This document shows, one piece after another, positions 62,867 to 64,000 of a DNA stretch of 64,000 nucleotides. Positions within the stretch are counted from its first letter, which is position 1. Every line of letters starts with the position of its first letter. The position numbers were made by a program, and so were the translations under genes. The DNA comes from Flagellimonas lutimaris (GTDB taxonomy: Bacteria > Bacteroidota > Bacteroidia > Flavobacteriales > Flavobacteriaceae): contig NZ_QXFH01000070.1 in the NCBI RefSeq assembly GCF_003581615.1, forward strand, positions 310,001-374,000. Direction: 5' to 3'. The notes beneath the pieces are model-generated. The model worked only from the letters and a program-made list of their open reading frames with translations. It was not told where the DNA came from and did no database searches.

Positions 62867-64000
62867 CTAGTCTTGCGATTCTAGTCTTTCGCGCTCTTTT
62901 TTATCAATTCCACGCTGGTTATCCTCTAATCGGAAATTTCCAAAATTATAGGTAAAACCAAAGCGGAGAAACTGCGTTTCAGGGCGTCTGCGGTAAAAGT
63001 TGTCCTGGTTGAGATACTGAGAACGATAAGTAGGCACATACTGCTCCAAAATATCCTCCGCAGCAAGCGATAAAGTTATCTTGTTGTCGAACAAAGTCTT
63101 TCGCAAACCAATCGTCAAATTAAACTGTTCGTCGGACACATAAGAGCCAAACAAGAATTTAGAGACATAGGTGGCGGCAACCTCTCCTGTGAAGGTTCCA
63201 TCGCTAGACAAGGTTAAATAATTGCCCACATAGGCATAGACACCGTTAACCTCATTGGTATAGGGCACATTTCCGCTTTCTTCAGCCAAAAAAGTCTCTT
63301 CCTCGTGAAAAATCGATGTGTAAGCATACATATACCAAGGAGGCAAAATGGATTTGCTCATGGTAAAGTCCAACCCATAGGATTTACTATCTAGCACATT
63401 CTGTTTTAGCTCAACCAAGGTTTGGTTATTGTTGTCCTGAAACACCAAATAGGCAATGTTACTGCCATTGTCTCTGTAGTAGACATCGAAAAAATATTCG
63501 CTGTTGAGTGTATAGTTGAAGTTAAAGCTGTTGCTGAAATTGGGTTTTAACCCGGGATTTCCCTCTTCATAATCGTTTTCGTTGTAAAAAAACCGAAAAG
63601 GATTCAGGTCATTGTACTTAGGTCGATTAATGTTTCTTCCATAGTCAAAAGAAAAGCTATGCTTGTCCGATGGCGAATAAAGCAAATAGACCGATGGGAA
63701 CGGCTCAAAAAAGTCTTGGGTATTAACCTCGTCCAACGTCAACGAACGTCCTTCTGCCTTTGTCAACTCTCCGCGAACACCCAACTTCATGGACCATTTT
63801 TCCCAATTTTTTACAAAACTCATATATGCGGCGTACACATCCTCATCATAAATATACCTGTCCGACTGGGACGCATCCACGGTATTGCTGGATCCGTTAA
63901 AATTGAAAAAGGCCATATTGTTTTCGGAGGTAATCGATGACATCTTTGCTCCAGATTCAAAAGAAGCGTTTCCAATTGGAGTTGAATAATCCAATTGTCC
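62867..64000 (-). CDS. TonB-dependent receptor / outer membrane beta-barrel (OMP_b-brl_3 type), partial
   Basis: The last 377 residues of a large outer-membrane receptor; the N-terminus, with the plug domain, is beyond the right edge. Beta-barrel strands with alternating aromatic residues are visible throughout (VYLLYSPSDKHSFSFDYGRN, then FFDVYYRDNGSNIAYLVFQ, and a late SKFLFGSYVSDEQFNLTIG). The stretch NRPKYNDLNPFRFFYNENDY followed by EGNPGLKP is the typical mark of the OMP_b-brl_3 family, in which proteins resemble SusC-type receptors but have a carboxypeptidase-like N-terminal domain. The C-terminus, FRLEDNQRGIDKKERERLESQ, runs past the last strand, which ends TYNFGNF. The substrate is unknown. 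Confidence 0.88.
   Translation of the reverse strand, partial: GQLDYSTPIGNASFESGAKMSSITSENNMAFFNFNGSSNTVDASQSDRYIYDEDVYAAYMSFVKNWEKWSMKLGVRGELTKAEGRSLTLDEVNTQDFFEPFPSVYLLYSPSDKHSFSFDYGRNINRPKYNDLNPFRFFYNENDYEEGNPGLKPNFSNSFNFNYTLNSEYFFDVYYRDNGSNIAYLVFQDNNNQTLVELKQNVLDSKSYGLDFTMSKSILPPWYMYAYTSIFHEEETFLAEESGNVPYTNEVNGVYAYVGNYLTLSSDGTFTGEVAATYVSKFLFGSYVSDEQFNLTIGLRKTLFDNKITLSLAAEDILEQYVPTYRSQYLNQDNFYRRRPETQFLRFGFTYNFGNFRLEDNQRGIDKKERERLESQD

Noticed and set aside
1..64000. CRISPR arrays, insertion sequences, prophage or integrase genes
   Set aside because: No regularly spaced repeats with unique spacers, no transposase or integrase motif and no terminal inverted repeats were seen; only one tRNA is present, with no attachment-type repeat next to it.

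Overview
The window is from a bacterium of the family Flavobacteriaceae (Bacteroidota); a marine, Muricauda/Allomuricauda-like genus is my guess and is not proven by the sequence. The lineage is suggested by moderate A+T content, promoters of the Bacteroidota type (TTG, about 19 bases, then TAnnTTTG) with few Shine-Dalgarno sequences, several TTG start codons, and typical families: OMP_b-brl_3 TonB-dependent receptors, 7TM hybrid histidine kinases with AraC output, MG2-type surface proteins and the DUF177-rpmF-fabH-accB-accC order. There is no phage, insertion sequence, CRISPR array or rRNA; one tRNA is present.

Layout. 1-5 kb holds housekeeping genes (rsmI cut by the left edge, a conserved unknown, tdk-alr, mscL, asd). 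5-13 kb carries exported peptidases (a lipoprotein subtilase, a prolyl-oligopeptidase-like lipoprotein, an M14 carboxypeptidase), an orphan ABC ATPase and an ArfB-like ribosome rescue factor. 12.9-22.4 kb has two transporters, ribE and pdxA (divergent), and a fatty-acid synthesis cluster (yceD/DUF177, rpmF, fabH, accB, accC) followed by an FAD oxidoreductase.

22.4-40.1 kb is the most striking part: one minus-strand run, probably one operon of about 17.7 kb, encoding TolC, an HlyD/MacA-type adaptor, a MacB-type ATPase, five different tandem MacB/FtsX-type permeases of about 800 residues, an exported serine hydrolase with a TPR tail, and a second, divergent ATPase. A sigma-54 response regulator and its PAS histidine kinase are transcribed divergently (40.3-43 kb), followed by a Gre-domain-like gene. 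The shared 200-base gap holds a perfect inverted repeat and two direct TTTGGCACA repeats, suggesting sigma-54 control of the efflux operon.

43.4-49.5 kb has an exported protein, an OmpA-type protein and a small repeat protein downstream of a hybrid histidine kinase with AraC output; a 21-base-spaced direct repeat lies between kinase and target genes. 49.8-54 kb is a second sigma-54 module: cytosolic histidine kinase, NtrC-type regulator, then a Gre/Rnk-like gene with a perfect -24/-12 promoter (TGGCAC-N5-TTGC) and a 10-bp inverted repeat just upstream, a small exported protein and a four-helix-bundle membrane protein. 54.2-64 kb has a large MG2-type exported protein, a penicillin acylase-family lipoprotein, tRNA(CAT), methylmalonyl-CoA epimerase, rbfA, a LolC/E-type permease, a DusB-type tRNA dihydrouridine synthase and a TonB-dependent receptor cut by the right edge.

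Best candidates for something undescribed: the five-permease efflux operon with its hydrolase and odd second ATPase, and the repeated pairing of a sigma-54 two-component system with a Gre-domain-like protein.
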